Positions 8,517 to 18,814 of a DNA stretch of 64,000 nt are shown here, piece after piece; position 1 is the stretch's first letter; each line of letters opens with the position of its first letter. Origin of the DNA: Agarivorans albus (lineage in GTDB: Bacteria > Pseudomonadota > Gammaproteobacteria > Enterobacterales > Celerinatantimonadaceae); assembly GCF_019670105.1 (NCBI RefSeq), contig NZ_AP023032.1, forward strand, positions 3,793,501-3,857,500. Direction: 5' to 3'. Under the pieces are notes generated by a model. It had not been told where the DNA came from. It saw only the letters and a program-made list of their open reading frames with translations, and did not search any database. Both the position numbers and the translations under genes were made by a program.

Positions 8517-9872
8517 TCACACCTCTACCGAATTAATATGTTGATGAATCGCTAAGGCTGCTAACTTGCCTTGCTGAACAGCTTCAACAGTAAGATCTTG
8601 TCCCTCTGCGGTGCAATCGCCACCAGCAAACACGCCATCTAGGCTGGTAACCTGCTGGCCTACGGTAGTGATTTTGCCGTTACTTAGAGTGGGAATTAGC
8701 TGCTCTTTTTCTGGGAAAGCAAATTTTTGCCCCACCGCTTTGAACACAGCAGAGCAAGCAATATCAAAGGTTTGGTCGCTATCTTTTAATTGCCCGTCTT
8801 CGCTATAGGTTTTCCTAAAGGTCATACTGCGTAGCACGCCATCATGGTCGAGGTTAATCTTCTCGGGTTTGGCCCAGGTTTTTATTCTCACCTGATGATT
8901 TTTAGCAATTTGTTGTTCGTGTTTGGTGGCGCTCATTTGCTCTTCACCACGGCGATAAACTAAGGTAACTTCTTCGGTGCCTAAACGTTTAAGCTGGCAT
9001 GCCATGTCTATTGCGGTATTGCCCGCCCCAATAACCACTGCGCTTTCCGGCGGGATATCGAGTTGATTGAGGTCACTGGCCTGGCGCAACTCTCTAATAA
9101 AATCAACAGCATTAATCACTTGAGGATGTACTTCGTTCACCAACATTAATGACTGCACATCTTGTAGGCCCAAGGCCAAGAACACGGCATCAAACTGGTC
9201 TTTTAGTTGCTCTAGGCTGATATCTTTTCCTAAAGCTGTTTCGGTATGTAAGGTAATACCGCCGATGCTTAATATAAAATCCACTTCTTTTTGGGCAAAG
9301 TTGTCGGTGAGCTTATATTTGGCAATGCCATACTCATTTAGGCCACCCGCTTTGGATGCAGCTTCGAAAATTTCCACATCATTACCCAACATCGCTAAAC
9401 GGTGAGCACAACTTAAACCGGCTGGCCCAGCCCCTACAACAGCTACGGTTTTTCCGGTGGCGGCTTCACGCTTAAAGGGATGACCAACAAATACTGCGTT
9501 GTCTGTCGCATGACGTTGCAATAGGCCAATCTTCACCGGAGCCTGTTCTTGTTCTTTGTTTCGAACACATGCTTGTTCACACAGAATTTCCGTTGGACAC
9601 ACCCGCGCACAGCTGCCACCCATAATGTTTTCTTGGTAAATGGTTTTGGCAGCACCAGTTAAGTCATCAGCATGAATACTGGCAATAAAACTAGGAATGT
9701 TAATTTTTGAAGGGCAAGCGGTTATGCAAGGCGCGTCGTAGCAATAATAACAACGCGAACTTTCTATTCCGGCTTGGCGGGCACTTAACGCAGGGTTGAT
9801 GTCCTTGAACATTTGATCAAGCGCTAGCTGCTGTTGCGAATAGCCTTGTGGCTTCTCCATACTCATCACCAT
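8517..9872 (-). CDS. preT: NAD-dependent dihydropyrimidine dehydrogenase, FAD/NAD(P)H subunit PreT
   Basis: A 451-residue protein of the glutamate-synthase small-subunit type. The N-terminus has Cys clusters CYYC...C...C (about 40-52) and CARVCP...CEQAC (about 92-106) for [4Fe-4S] centres. A FAD Rossmann motif GAGPAGLSCAHR follows near 147, and an NAD(P)H motif GAGNTAIDMA lies near 283. It passes electrons from NADH to PreA. The start at 9872 has an AAGGAGAT ribosome site 4-5 bases upstream; nearby in-frame GTG and ATG codons are less well placed. A RutR-like palindrome lies about 80 bp upstream, indicating repression by the divergently encoded TetR-family protein. Confidence 0.93.
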   Translation of the reverse strand: MVMSMEKPQGYSQQQLALDQMFKDINPALSARQAGIESSRCYYCYDAPCITACPSKINIPSFIASIHADDLTGAAKTIYQENIMGGSCARVCPTEILCEQACVRNKEQEQAPVKIGLLQRHATDNAVFVGHPFKREAATGKTVAVVGAGPAGLSCAHRLAMLGNDVEIFEAASKAGGLNEYGIAKYKLTDNFAQKEVDFILSIGGITLHTETALGKDISLEQLKDQFDAVFLALGLQDVQSLMLVNEVHPQVINAVDFIRELRQASDLNQLDIPPESAVVIGAGNTAIDMACQLKRLGTEEVTLVYRRGEEQMSATKHEQQIAKNHQVRIKTWAKPEKINLDHDGVLRSMTFRKTYSEDGQLKDSDQTFDIACSAVFKAVGQKFAFPEKEQLIPTLSNGKITTVGQQVTSLDGVFAGGDCTAEGQDLTVEAVQQGKLAALAIHQHINSVEV

Positions 9873-9949
9873 GGGATCTCCTTATCTTTTTTATTACTGA
9901 GACGTGCATCTCTAGTTGTATAAAAATAAGGCAAAGCTCATGCCACCTC

Positions 9950-9965
9950 CTGACCACACGGTCAG
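9950..9965. promoter_or_regulatory. RutR-like operator upstream of preT
   Basis: A perfect 16-bp inverted repeat CTGACCACACGGTCAG. It is close to the E. coli RutR box TTGACCANNTGGTCAA and lies in the divergent preT / TetR-regulator intergenic region. Two related palindromes occur at 12258 and 12512. Binding is inferred. Confidence 0.7.
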
Positions 9966-10167
9966 AAGATTACTTTGAAATAATCAATATCATCATATCC
10001 ATTTGTTTTCTATGGATAATTAAGCCACTTTCCAGCTAAAAATAACCTAGCACTATTACAACTGCTGCAATTACACGGTATGCTTTAGTTAGGCTACTTG
10101 CTCACTTTAAAGGCAAACAGCTACATAATAGTGCAATAAGTGCTCTTACATTGAGAAACCAATTAGT

Positions 10168-10818
10168 ATGAAAACTCCGCCGCCAGGCAAAGCAAAACGC
10201 CGTAAGCTCGCCGATATTCGCAAAGACAACTTGAAGCAAATCTTAGAGGTAGCAGAAAAGCTATTTGCTCAAAATGGCTATAGCGCTACTACCATTGCAG
10301 CCATCGCAGCCGAAGCTAACTTACCCAAAGCAAATGTGCTCTATTACTTCAAAACTAAAGAAGCCTTATATAAGGGTGTTTTAAGCCAACTATTGGTGGT
10401 TTGGATGAGCCACATGGATGAGATGACAGCCGATAACCACCCCAAGCTGGCGCTACGCCAATACATATTGCAAAAAATGACGCTATCTAAAGAGCACCCA
10501 AATGCCTCTCGAATATTTGCTGCCGAAATCCTGCATGGTGCGCCTTACTTGCGTGAGCAATTAGCCACCGAGCTAAAACAACAGTTTGATAAAACCTGTC
10601 AGGTATTTAGGGAATGGATCGCCAAGCAGTGGATGGATCCCATCAACCCAGAGCACCTGCTATTTATGATTTGGTCGTCTACTCAGGCTTACGCCGATTA
10701 TGCAATGCAAAGCAGTATGATGATGGATAAAGAGAAGTTGGAAGAAAGCGACTACGAGGAAGGCGTTGAGTTTCTCACACGCATGGTACTTAAAGGTTGT
10801 GGTGTTAAACTATTCTAA
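10168..10818 (+). CDS. TetR-family regulator, RutR-like, of pyrimidine catabolism
   Basis: A 216-residue TetR-type repressor with an N-terminal helix-turn-helix (about 19-65; the recognition part reads TIAAIAAEANLPKANVLYYFKTKEALYK). The C-terminal ligand domain resembles E. coli RutR in length and in features such as the SRIFAAEILHGAPYL segment and the late Trp-Ser-Ser block. RutR senses uracil/thymine and represses pyrimidine genes. It is divergent from preTA and lies between preTA and the hydantoinase-type genes. Three RutR-like palindromes lie in this cluster, one in its own upstream region, so autoregulation is possible. The ribosome site is weak (GAGAAACC). Confidence 0.85.
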   Translation: MKTPPPGKAKRRKLADIRKDNLKQILEVAEKLFAQNGYSATTIAAIAAEANLPKANVLYYFKTKEALYKGVLSQLLVVWMSHMDEMTADNHPKLALRQYILQKMTLSKEHPNASRIFAAEILHGAPYLREQLATELKQQFDKTCQVFREWIAKQWMDPINPEHLLFMIWSSTQAYADYAMQSSMMMDKEKLEESDYEEGVEFLTRMVLKGCGVKLF

Positions 10819-10903
10819 TAAAACAATAGCTTAACACCATGCGAAACCAACAGAGCAAGCAAGATTACTCAGTACTCTGGCTAGCCTTTTCGTTAATTTA
10901 AGT

Positions 10904-12172
10904 TCAAGCCAAATCACTTGCCAGCATCGTACTATCTTCACTAACTTGTTCAGCCATTGTCAGCATGGCATTTAATAATACCGAGCAGCCCGCCTCACAC
11001 TCTTCTTGGGTTGTGCTCTCAATTTCGTTATGACTAATCCCATCTAGACAAGGGGTGAAAATCATTCCAGTAGGCGCAAAGTCGGAGACATAACAGGCGT
11101 CGTGTCCGGCACCAGCGATAATATCCATATGGCTGTACCCCAGTTTAGCCGTCGCGTTTCTTACGGCTTCGACACAAGCCTTGTCAAAGTGGATCGGCTC
11201 ATAATACCAAAACGGATCCAGCTCAATTGCTACTTCAGTTTGCGCGGCTAACTCAGCAACAAAATCACTCAGCTCTTTATCCATAGCACTTAGTTCTTCA
11301 TCCAAGGGATGGCGTAAATCAATACTCATTTCAATTTTACCGGGAATGGTATTTCTAGAGTTGGGCGTAACATTAACAAAGCCTACGGTTCCACATCCCG
11401 GAGGGTGAGCTTTGGCAATGTCTTCTACCTTTTGAATGAGCTGAGTACTGGCCAACAACGCATCTTTACGCAAGTGCATTGGAGTAGTACCAGCATGTGA
11501 CTCTCGACCCGTTAACGTAGCATTAAACCAGCGCTGCCCCTGACCTCCGGTCACTACACCAATCTGTTTTTCTTCTGCCTCTAAGTAGGGACCTTGTTCA
11601 ATATGCGTTTCGAAAAAGGCATGGAACTGTCTACCTGTTACTGGAACATCTCCGGCAAAACCTATTCGCTGCAGCTCGTCACCTAAACGCAAACCATCAA
11701 CATCACGACTGTCCAATATCTCTTGCAGACTAAAGCGGCCAGACACCACCCCAGACCCCATCATTGCTGGTGCGAATCGCGAGCCTTCTTCATTGGTCCA
11801 TACCGATATTTCAATAGGGTGTTTGGTTTTAATGCCAAGATCATTGAGTGAGCGCACCACTTCTAATCCGGATAGTACGCCAAAAACCCCATCAAATTTA
11901 CCACCCGAAGGTTGGGTATCTAAGTGACTGCCTGTTCCAACAGGCGCTAAACTCATATCCTCACCGGGGCGTACACAAAATATGTTGCCAACCTGATCAA
12001 CACTTACCGTACACCCGGCTTCTTCAGCCCACTTAATGTAAAGCTCGCGACCTTGCTTATCGAGATCAGTTAAGGCTAAGCGCTTGCACCCCCCTTTGGC
12101 TGTGGCACCTATTTTTGCCATTTCCATTAAACTGTCCCACAAGCGGTCACTATTAATTTTAAAGCTACTCAT
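10904..12172 (-). CDS. N-carbamoyl-beta-alanine / N-carbamoyl-amino-acid amidohydrolase (M20 family, Zn-dependent)
   Basis: A 422-residue M20-type metallohydrolase of the beta-ureidopropionase/allantoate amidohydrolase group. Metal-ligand motifs are GSHLDTQPSGGKFDG (about 80-94), WTNEEGSRF (about 120-128) and FETHIEQGP. GRESHAGTTPM and the late GHDA and SHNE motifs complete the set. It would hydrolyse carbamoyl-beta-alanine to beta-alanine, CO2 and ammonia, the last step of the reductive route. An upstream in-frame codon at 12265 would extend the protein by 31 residues through a RutR-like operator. The ATG at 12172 behind GGAGG (5-base spacing) is preferred. It is divergent from hydA. Alternative substrates (hydantoin-derived carbamoyl amino acids) are possible. 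Confidence 0.87.
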   Translation of the reverse strand: MSSFKINSDRLWDSLMEMAKIGATAKGGCKRLALTDLDKQGRELYIKWAEEAGCTVSVDQVGNIFCVRPGEDMSLAPVGTGSHLDTQPSGGKFDGVFGVLSGLEVVRSLNDLGIKTKHPIEISVWTNEEGSRFAPAMMGSGVVSGRFSLQEILDSRDVDGLRLGDELQRIGFAGDVPVTGRQFHAFFETHIEQGPYLEAEEKQIGVVTGGQGQRWFNATLTGRESHAGTTPMHLRKDALLASTQLIQKVEDIAKAHPPGCGTVGFVNVTPNSRNTIPGKIEMSIDLRHPLDEELSAMDKELSDFVAELAAQTEVAIELDPFWYYEPIHFDKACVEAVRNATAKLGYSHMDIIAGAGHDACYVSDFAPTGMIFTPCLDGISHNEIESTTQEECEAGCSVLLNAMLTMAEQVSEDSTMLASDLA

Positions 12173-12257
12173 CATGGCCTCCAATAACCAAAATACGCCT
12201 AGTACTAAGCAGTGAAGTAACAAATCAGTTCTATACGAGGTGGACACATGCAAACTA

Positions 12258-12273
12258 CTGACCACGCGGACAG
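12258..12273. promoter_or_regulatory. RutR-like operator upstream of the amidohydrolase
   Basis: A 16-bp inverted repeat CTGACCACGCGGACAG with one mismatch between the arms. It lies 86 bp upstream of the preferred amidohydrolase start and matches the palindromes at 9950 and 12512. Confidence 0.65.
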
Positions 12274-12511
12274 GATATAAACCATAAACACATAAACCAT
12301 TGATTTATTTAAAAATAAATAAAACACATACAAATAACATCAGTAAAAACAGTTAATTCCCGAGTAAATCGCTCAGTTTTTATGCACTAATATTGGGCTT
12401 AACCGCCCAGCCTTGAGGCGTTAGCCTTCTTTACCAAGCTCGACAAACACTGCCACTTTAAGCACTCAAGCCAAGTAAGTACGCGGCTTACAGCACACTC
12501 AAATACAACTT

Positions 12512-12527
12512 CTGTCCATATGGTCAG
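12512..12527. promoter_or_regulatory. RutR-like operator upstream of hydA
   Basis: A 16-bp inverted repeat CTGTCCATATGGTCAG with one mismatch. It lies about 95 bp upstream of the dihydropyrimidinase start. The 448-bp divergent gap (12173-12620) that holds this and the 12258 site contains no convincing gene. Confidence 0.65.
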
Positions 12528-12617
12528 CAGATTGCATAAACATAGATACCTCAAAAGAGATAGGAGAACACCTCAAGCATGGTGTTGTCTTTAAGCAAGT
12601 CGAAATGGAGTTTGTGA

Positions 12618-14060
<1,443 letters not shown>

Positions 14061-14097
14061 CTATTTACCGAGTTAATAGCAAGATAGAGGGACAACA

Positions 14098-14931
14098 ATG
14101 CTAGCAATTAAACAAGTCATGGATGAACAAACAATAGACCAAGCTGCTGAACTCAAACGTTCAATGATTTCGATAGAGGATCTGTCGCTGGTGTTTACTA
14201 CCAACGACGGCCCAGTAAATGCCCTTTCAAACATTAACTTGAATATTAACGAAGGCGACTTCGTTTCATTTATTGGGCCATCAGGCTGCGGTAAAACCAC
14301 CCTGTTGCGGGTAATTGCCGACTTAGAACAAGCCACTTCTGGCAGTATCAAAGTAGACGGCACTTCTCCTAAAGACGCCCGACTTAATCGACTTTATGGC
14401 TACGTATTTCAAGCACCGGGCTTGCTACCGTGGCGCACCATTCAACAAAACTGTGCCCTGCCAATGGAGATATCGGGTCGGTCTGGTGCTCATCAACAAA
14501 AGCAGATTGATAAAAACCTGAAAATGGTTGGCCTACAAGACTTTCACAACAAGTTTCCTTGGCAGCTATCAGGAGGCATGCAACAACGCGCCTCAATAGC
14601 CCGTGCTTTATGCATTAATCCGCAATTACTGCTAATGGATGAGCCCTTTGGAGCTCTAGACGAAATTACCCGTGACCACATGAACATGGAGTTACTACGC
14701 ATCTGGCAGGAAACACAAAAAACCGTGGTATTTGTCACCCACTCTATCGACGAAGCGGTGCTTCTCTCCACCCATATCGTGGTGATGTCGCCGCGACCTG
14801 GGCGAATAGTAAAAGTGATTGAGAGCCCCTTGCCTAGGTTAAAAACACTGGCATTACGCGACCAAGCGGCTTTTCATCAATTGGCTGCCGAAATTCGTAG
14901 CGCCCTAGCCAACGACCATGCCATTGATTAG
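14098..14931 (+). CDS. ABC transporter ATP-binding protein (NitT/TauT/pyrimidine type)
   Basis: A 277-residue ATPase with Walker A GPSGCGKTT (about 61-69), the signature LSGGMQQRASIARA and Walker B LLLMDEPFGALDE, followed by the switch histidine in FVTHSID. The family fits importers for nitrate, taurine, thiamine-pyrimidine and related small molecules. It lies 37 bp after hydA, and two permeases and an NMT1/THI5-like binding protein follow directly. The set is therefore best read as uptake of the pyrimidine or hydantoin that the cluster degrades. The ATG at 14098 has a GAGGG ribosome site 6-8 bases upstream. An unusual 20-residue N-terminal extension precedes the core. Confidence 0.88.
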   Translation: MLAIKQVMDEQTIDQAAELKRSMISIEDLSLVFTTNDGPVNALSNINLNINEGDFVSFIGPSGCGKTTLLRVIADLEQATSGSIKVDGTSPKDARLNRLYGYVFQAPGLLPWRTIQQNCALPMEISGRSGAHQQKQIDKNLKMVGLQDFHNKFPWQLSGGMQQRASIARALCINPQLLLMDEPFGALDEITRDHMNMELLRIWQETQKTVVFVTHSIDEAVLLSTHIVVMSPRPGRIVKVIESPLPRLKTLALRDQAAFHQLAAEIRSALANDHAID

Positions 14932-14951
14932 ATTCATGGGAGAGTAGTGAT

Positions 14952-15839
14952 ATGAAAAACCTCAACTTCCGCGCCAATTGGCTACCAGTCGTCAGTATGA
15001 TTTTGGCCATTATTGGCATTTGGTATATCGCTGCCTTGCTGATGAATGGTAACCAGCTAATCAACCAGCTAGAACGGAAAAAACAACAGTGGACATACAG
15101 CCAAGTTATTAGCCAAGCCTATCAAGTAAAACGCCCCATGCTGCCGGCCCCACATCAAGTAGCCTTAGAGTTAAAAAAGTCGGTTTTTGATACGGCAATT
15201 AGCTCTAAGCGCTCCTTAGTTCACCATAGCTTAATCACCTTAAACTCGACCATGCTTGGTTTCCTTTTGGGCTCTGTTGTAGGCATTGTGATTGCCATTG
15301 GCATCGTTCACAACAAGACCTTGGAAGCTAGTTTAATGCCTTGGATTATTGCTTCCCAAACCATTCCAATACTCGCTATTGCCCCAATTATTGTGGTGGT
15401 ATTAGGTGCGTTAAATATCACCGGGGTATTACCTAAAGCGGTTATTTCTATGTACTTGTCTTTCTTCCCGGTCACCATTGGCATGGTAAAAGGCTTGCGC
15501 GCCCCAGACACTCTGCATGTAGAACTCATGCACACCTACAATGCCAGCGCTCTACAAACCTTTTGGAAACTTAGATGGTATTCGGCGCAACCTTACTTAT
15601 TTGCCAGTTTAAAAGTGGCCATTGCGGCCGCATTAGTAGGGGCCATTGTTGCCGAACTGCCAACAGGTGCTCAGGGTGGGTTGGGCTCTCGCTTGTTAAG
15701 TGGCTCTTACTATGGCCAAACGCAACAAATTTGGGCAGCGCTGATCATGGCAGCACTCCTTGGCTCATTACTGGTATGGATAGTTAACCTAGCAGAAACC
15801 GCCTTGCTAAAACGTCGTGGAGGGCTGAGCAATGCCTAA
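14952..15839 (+). CDS. ABC transporter permease (NitT/TauT-like), first subunit
   Basis: A 295-residue membrane protein with an N-terminal membrane segment (about 10-30), a periplasmic stretch, and the BPD-type transmembrane core from about 95 onward. The coupling region (LMHTYNASALQTFWKLR) resembles the EAA loop of NitT/TauT permeases. It follows the ATPase by 20 bp behind a GGGAGAG ribosome site, and its stop overlaps the next permease by 8 bp. With the second permease it would form the inner-membrane channel. Confidence 0.87.
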   Translation: MKNLNFRANWLPVVSMILAIIGIWYIAALLMNGNQLINQLERKKQQWTYSQVISQAYQVKRPMLPAPHQVALELKKSVFDTAISSKRSLVHHSLITLNSTMLGFLLGSVVGIVIAIGIVHNKTLEASLMPWIIASQTIPILAIAPIIVVVLGALNITGVLPKAVISMYLSFFPVTIGMVKGLRAPDTLHVELMHTYNASALQTFWKLRWYSAQPYLFASLKVAIAAALVGAIVAELPTGAQGGLGSRLLSGSYYGQTQQIWAALIMAALLGSLLVWIVNLAETALLKRRGGLSNA

Positions 15840-16794
15840 GTATGTTTTAACCATCGTTTACCTCAGCCTGTTGGCCGGCCAACTAGCCTTAGTAAGCTCG
15901 AGTGAGCAAGGCTTCTATCAACAATCGCCAGCCTTGCTTATGCTGCTTGCGGTATCTGCTTATGCTGTTTCTGCCTTACTCAGTCAACTCACTCAACTGG
16001 CCGAAACTCGCCCTAGCTACGCTGCTGTTACGAAGGTACTTGTGCCTAGCTTGTTTGCCTTTATGCTACTGCTTACTTGGCAAAGCATAGTGGTAGGCTT
16101 TGCCGTCTCAGCCGTGTTGCTGCCAGCACCTAGCGATATTTTTTATAGTTTAACTAACAACTTACCGATGTTTTGGGCCGACTTTAAGCAAACTTATTTA
16201 AAGGCGGTTTTGGCGGGTTACCTCCTAGGTTGCAGCGCTGGATTCATAGTTGCTCAAGTGGCAGTAAAAAACCGGTTTTTGCGAGCAGGTTTAGTGCCAT
16301 TGGGGAACTTTATGTCGGCGATCCCAATTGTTGGTATCGCGCCTATCATGGTGATGTGGTTTGGCTTTGATTGGCAATCAAAAGCCGCAGTGATTGTAGT
16401 TATGACATTTTTCCCAATGTTTATTAATACGCTTGCGGGTTTACAGTCAACCGACGCCATTCATAACGACCTCATGCATACCTACGCTGCTAACAAGTCA
16501 CAGATTTTTATAAAAAGCCAACTACCACAGGCTTTGCCGTTCATTTTTAACGCCTTAAAACTCAACTCTACGCTGGCACTCATTGGCGCAATTGTGGCTG
16601 AGTTTTTTGGCACACCTATCGTAGGTATGGGCTTTCGGATTTCTACTGAAGTAGGCCGAATGAACATGGATATGGTTTGGGCCACGATTGTTGTTGCAGC
16701 AATTGCGGGGTCCTTAAGTTACGGAGCCTTGGCTCTTTTAGAAAGGTCATTACTGTTTTGGCATCCCGCTTTTAGAGGAAGCCATAAGCGCTAA
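15832..16794 (+). CDS. ABC transporter permease (NitT/TauT-like), second subunit
   Basis: A 320-residue membrane protein, paralogous in layout to the preceding permease: N-terminal membrane segments, a pore lead-in with LLPAPSDIF, and the core with an LMHTYAANKSQIF coupling loop. The start overlaps the upstream gene by 8 bp. Having two different permeases with one ATPase fits a heterodimeric channel, as in thiamine-precursor and pyrimidine importers. Confidence 0.87.
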   Translation: MPKYVLTIVYLSLLAGQLALVSSSEQGFYQQSPALLMLLAVSAYAVSALLSQLTQLAETRPSYAAVTKVLVPSLFAFMLLLTWQSIVVGFAVSAVLLPAPSDIFYSLTNNLPMFWADFKQTYLKAVLAGYLLGCSAGFIVAQVAVKNRFLRAGLVPLGNFMSAIPIVGIAPIMVMWFGFDWQSKAAVIVVMTFFPMFINTLAGLQSTDAIHNDLMHTYAANKSQIFIKSQLPQALPFIFNALKLNSTLALIGAIVAEFFGTPIVGMGFRISTEVGRMNMDMVWATIVVAAIAGSLSYGALALLERSLLFWHPAFRGSHKR

Positions 16795-16834
16795 TTTACA
16801 CACTCAGGCATTGTTGTAATAAAGGGAATTAACT

Positions 16835-17839
16835 ATGAATAAGAAACTGATTTCATTGGCATCAGGCGCTGCATTACTTGCAGCTAGTTTTGGGACATCT
16901 GCAGCAGAGAAGCTGACTTTACAGCTAAAGTGGGTAACTCAAGCTCAATTTGCTGGATACTACGTAGCGCTAAACAAAGGTTTTTACCAAGACCAGGGAA
17001 TTGATTTAACCATTAAACCAGGCGGACCCGACATAGCCCCAGCACAAGTGCTTGCCGGTGGCGGAGCCGACGTAGTGGTCGACTGGCTACCTTCAGCACT
17101 AGCAACACGAGAAAAAGGCTTACCACTGGTTAACATAGGGCAGATTTATGGCAAATCGGGCATGATGTTAACCTGTTTGAAATCTAGCGGAATTTCTAGC
17201 CCTGCCGACTTTAAAGGCAAAACTTTAGGAGTGTGGTTTTTTGGTAACGAATACCCGTTCTTGAGCTGGATGTCTAAACTAGGCTACGACACAACGGGCG
17301 GCGAAGATGGAGTTACAGTTCTAAAACAGGGATTTAATGTAGACCCCATTTTCCAAGGCCAAGCAGATTGTGTTTCAACCATGACTTACAACGAATATGG
17401 CCAAGTGTTAGATGGCGGTTTAAGCAATGAAGAACTGATGCTGTTTAAGTATGAAGAAGAAGGCGTAGCCACTTTAGAAGACGGCTTATATGTACTAGAA
17501 GACAGCTTAAAAGACAGTAAGAAACTAGCTACTTATGCCAAGTTTTTAAAGGCAACGATTCAAGGCTGGGAATGGGCGGCAGCTAACCCTAAAGAAGCAG
17601 GCCTAATAGTATTGGATTACGATGATACTGGCGCTCAAACAGAAGAGCACCAAATTCGTATGGCTAACGAAGTAGCCAAATTACTGGCCAGCAGTGATAA
17701 AGGTATCGGCTACTTAGACCCAGCAGCCTTTGACCGCACTGTGAACGTTCTACTGGATAGTGATTCGACGCCGGTAATCACCAAAAAACCGGAAGGCGCG
17801 TACACTCATGCAGTCTTCGAAGCCGCGGCAAAACTATAA
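16835..17839 (+). CDS. ABC transporter substrate-binding protein, NMT1/THI5-like (probable pyrimidine-type ligand)
   Basis: A 334-residue secreted protein. Its signal peptide runs about 1-23 (ASGAALLAASFGTSAAE). The mature part starts with LTLQLKWVTQAQFAGYYVA, a hallmark of NMT1/THI5-like proteins that bind hydroxymethylpyrimidine and related heterocycles. It ends the hydA-ABC transcript, and a strong terminator starts 25 bp downstream. The ligand is not established; a pyrimidine, dihydropyrimidine or hydantoin is the contextual expectation. Confidence 0.87.
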   Translation: MNKKLISLASGAALLAASFGTSAAEKLTLQLKWVTQAQFAGYYVALNKGFYQDQGIDLTIKPGGPDIAPAQVLAGGGADVVVDWLPSALATREKGLPLVNIGQIYGKSGMMLTCLKSSGISSPADFKGKTLGVWFFGNEYPFLSWMSKLGYDTTGGEDGVTVLKQGFNVDPIFQGQADCVSTMTYNEYGQVLDGGLSNEELMLFKYEEEGVATLEDGLYVLEDSLKDSKKLATYAKFLKATIQGWEWAAANPKEAGLIVLDYDDTGAQTEEHQIRMANEVAKLLASSDKGIGYLDPAAFDRTVNVLLDSDSTPVITKKPEGAYTHAVFEAAAKL

Positions 17840-17863
17840 AAAATAGTCAGATCTCGCTAATCC

Positions 17864-17890
17864 AAAGGCTGCTTAATGCAGCCTTTTAAC
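17864..17890 (+). terminator. Intrinsic terminator of the hydA-ABC operon
   Basis: A 9-bp stem AAAGGCTGC (17864-17872), loop TTAAT, GCAGCCTTT (17878-17886), then further T. Confidence 0.85.
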
Positions 17891-17916
17891 TATCTGCTGG
17901 TAACGACTTCTCACTT

Positions 17917-18078
17917 ATACCAATCACACTAAGTAAATAATCAGAAATAACGCAGGATAAATACTCGAGAATAAGCCAGGATTTTTCGATAAGTAGTTAT
18001 TCTACAATCAAAAATTCTAACGCAGTTATCTAGTATTTTATCCAGATAGAATGAACAGTTACTTAGTACGATTGGTAT
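17917..18078. repeat. MITE-like palindromic repeat, copy 1
   Basis: A roughly 162-bp element bounded by ATACCAATC on the left and GATTGGTAT on the right. The inverted ends extend inward (CCAATCacACTAAGTAA against TTACTTAGTacGATTGG). The interior holds a second imperfect inverted pairing (AATAACGCAG / TAACGCAGTTAT region). A second copy at 62914-63078 is alignable over its whole length. No coding capacity was seen. The stop codon of the adjacent minus-strand gene begins in its last base. Confidence 0.85.
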
Positions 18079-18569
18079 TAAGACTTAAGTGTCCGCCCCG
18101 CCCTTCTAATCGGCCACATCAGCAGGCCGCCAAACAACAAAGCGGCCAATCCACTATAGGCTAAGAATAATGGCTCTAAAGATATACCAGGTTTGAAGTT
18201 AGCGAGTACTTTTTCAAGCGTTTCCCAGCGCTGAGGGCTAAACATGTATTTGGCTTTCTGATAATAAGTGCCTTGCTCAAAGACTATAATGGCTTGGTTC
18301 AGCTCCTCGTATTCATACATGGTTTGCTGTTTTTGCTCGGCGTCTGTGCGCACCGCCAAGTTAGAGTTATTCTTAAAGTCATCAATCATCGCGTCAATGC
18401 TTGAGTATTGGTGCAACTCGGCATTCTGTTGAAAGTTGTCCACTTGCTGTTGCAATACATCATGTTGGCCACTGACAAACTGCAAGTAATGATTGCTTAA
18501 CAGCGGCAACTGCATAAAGCCCAACAGCAGAACCGCAAATAAAACCTTGTCTATGGTATTAACCAACAA
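18078..18569 (-). CDS. Small two-TM protein, DUF2937-like
   Basis: About 163 residues with an N-terminal membrane segment (VLFAVLLLGFMQLPLL), a ~100-residue Gln- and Tyr-rich, probably periplasmic helical region, and a C-terminal membrane segment (LAYSGLAALLFGGLLMWPI) followed by a basic tail. This architecture and the conserved-looking LQLP and QRW elements resemble the proteobacterial DUF2937 family. I am only moderately sure of the family, and no function is known. The frame extends to a TTG at 18587, but the TTG at 18569 sits six bases behind AGAGGG and is preferred. It is just outside the left boundary of the glucan island. Confidence 0.6.
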   Translation of the reverse strand: MLVNTIDKVLFAVLLLGFMQLPLLSNHYLQFVSGQHDVLQQQVDNFQQNAELHQYSSIDAMIDDFKNNSNLAVRTDAEQKQQTMYEYEELNQAIIVFEQGTYYQKAKYMFSPQRWETLEKVLANFKPGISLEPLFLAYSGLAALLFGGLLMWPIRRAGRTLKS

Positions 18570-18749
18570 ACCACACCCTCTTAACAACCAATGCTAGACA
18601 AGAACAATAAGCGAAGTCAGAGCTTACTTCAAAGCCATTGATTGATAACACCCACCAATAAGCACGTGAAACAAGATTGCTTGTTTAAGCTATTTGATTG
18701 AAGTCCGATTGGGCTAAATGATGACACATAAAGGGAAAACTCCGGCATC

Positions 18750-18814
18750 AAAACGCAAAAAAGCCGTCACTAGGACGGCTTTTTCTAAATATGGTACAGA
18801 GGCCGGACTTGAAC
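18750..18814. repeat. Left attachment-like direct repeat (att copy of tRNA-Leu 3' end plus terminator)
   Basis: These 65 bp match 54012-54076 in the same orientation at nearly every position. The only differences are in the spacer TCTAAATATGG versus TCTAATTTGG and one lost C in the CCA region. The block includes a hairpin terminator (18757-18784) and the last 23-24 bases of tRNA-Leu. Outside these limits the two sites diverge completely on both sides, as expected for recombination cores at the ends of an integrated element. Confidence 0.8.
18792..18814 (-). pseudogene. tRNA-Leu(CAA) 3'-end remnant
   Basis: Read on the minus strand, this is the T-loop-to-CCA end of the intact tRNA at 54053-54139, missing one base of the terminal ACCA. 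No rest of a tRNA body follows. Confidence 0.8.

Noticed and set aside
14098-17839. Nitrate or taurine importer
   Set aside because: The binding protein is of the NMT1/THI5 type and the genes follow hydA, so a pyrimidine-type ligand is more likely; nitrate or taurine genes are absent.
17917-18078. Considered as a CRISPR repeat or a riboswitch
   Set aside because: There is no array of short repeats with spacers, and the palindromic ends and second remote copy fit a dispersed element better.
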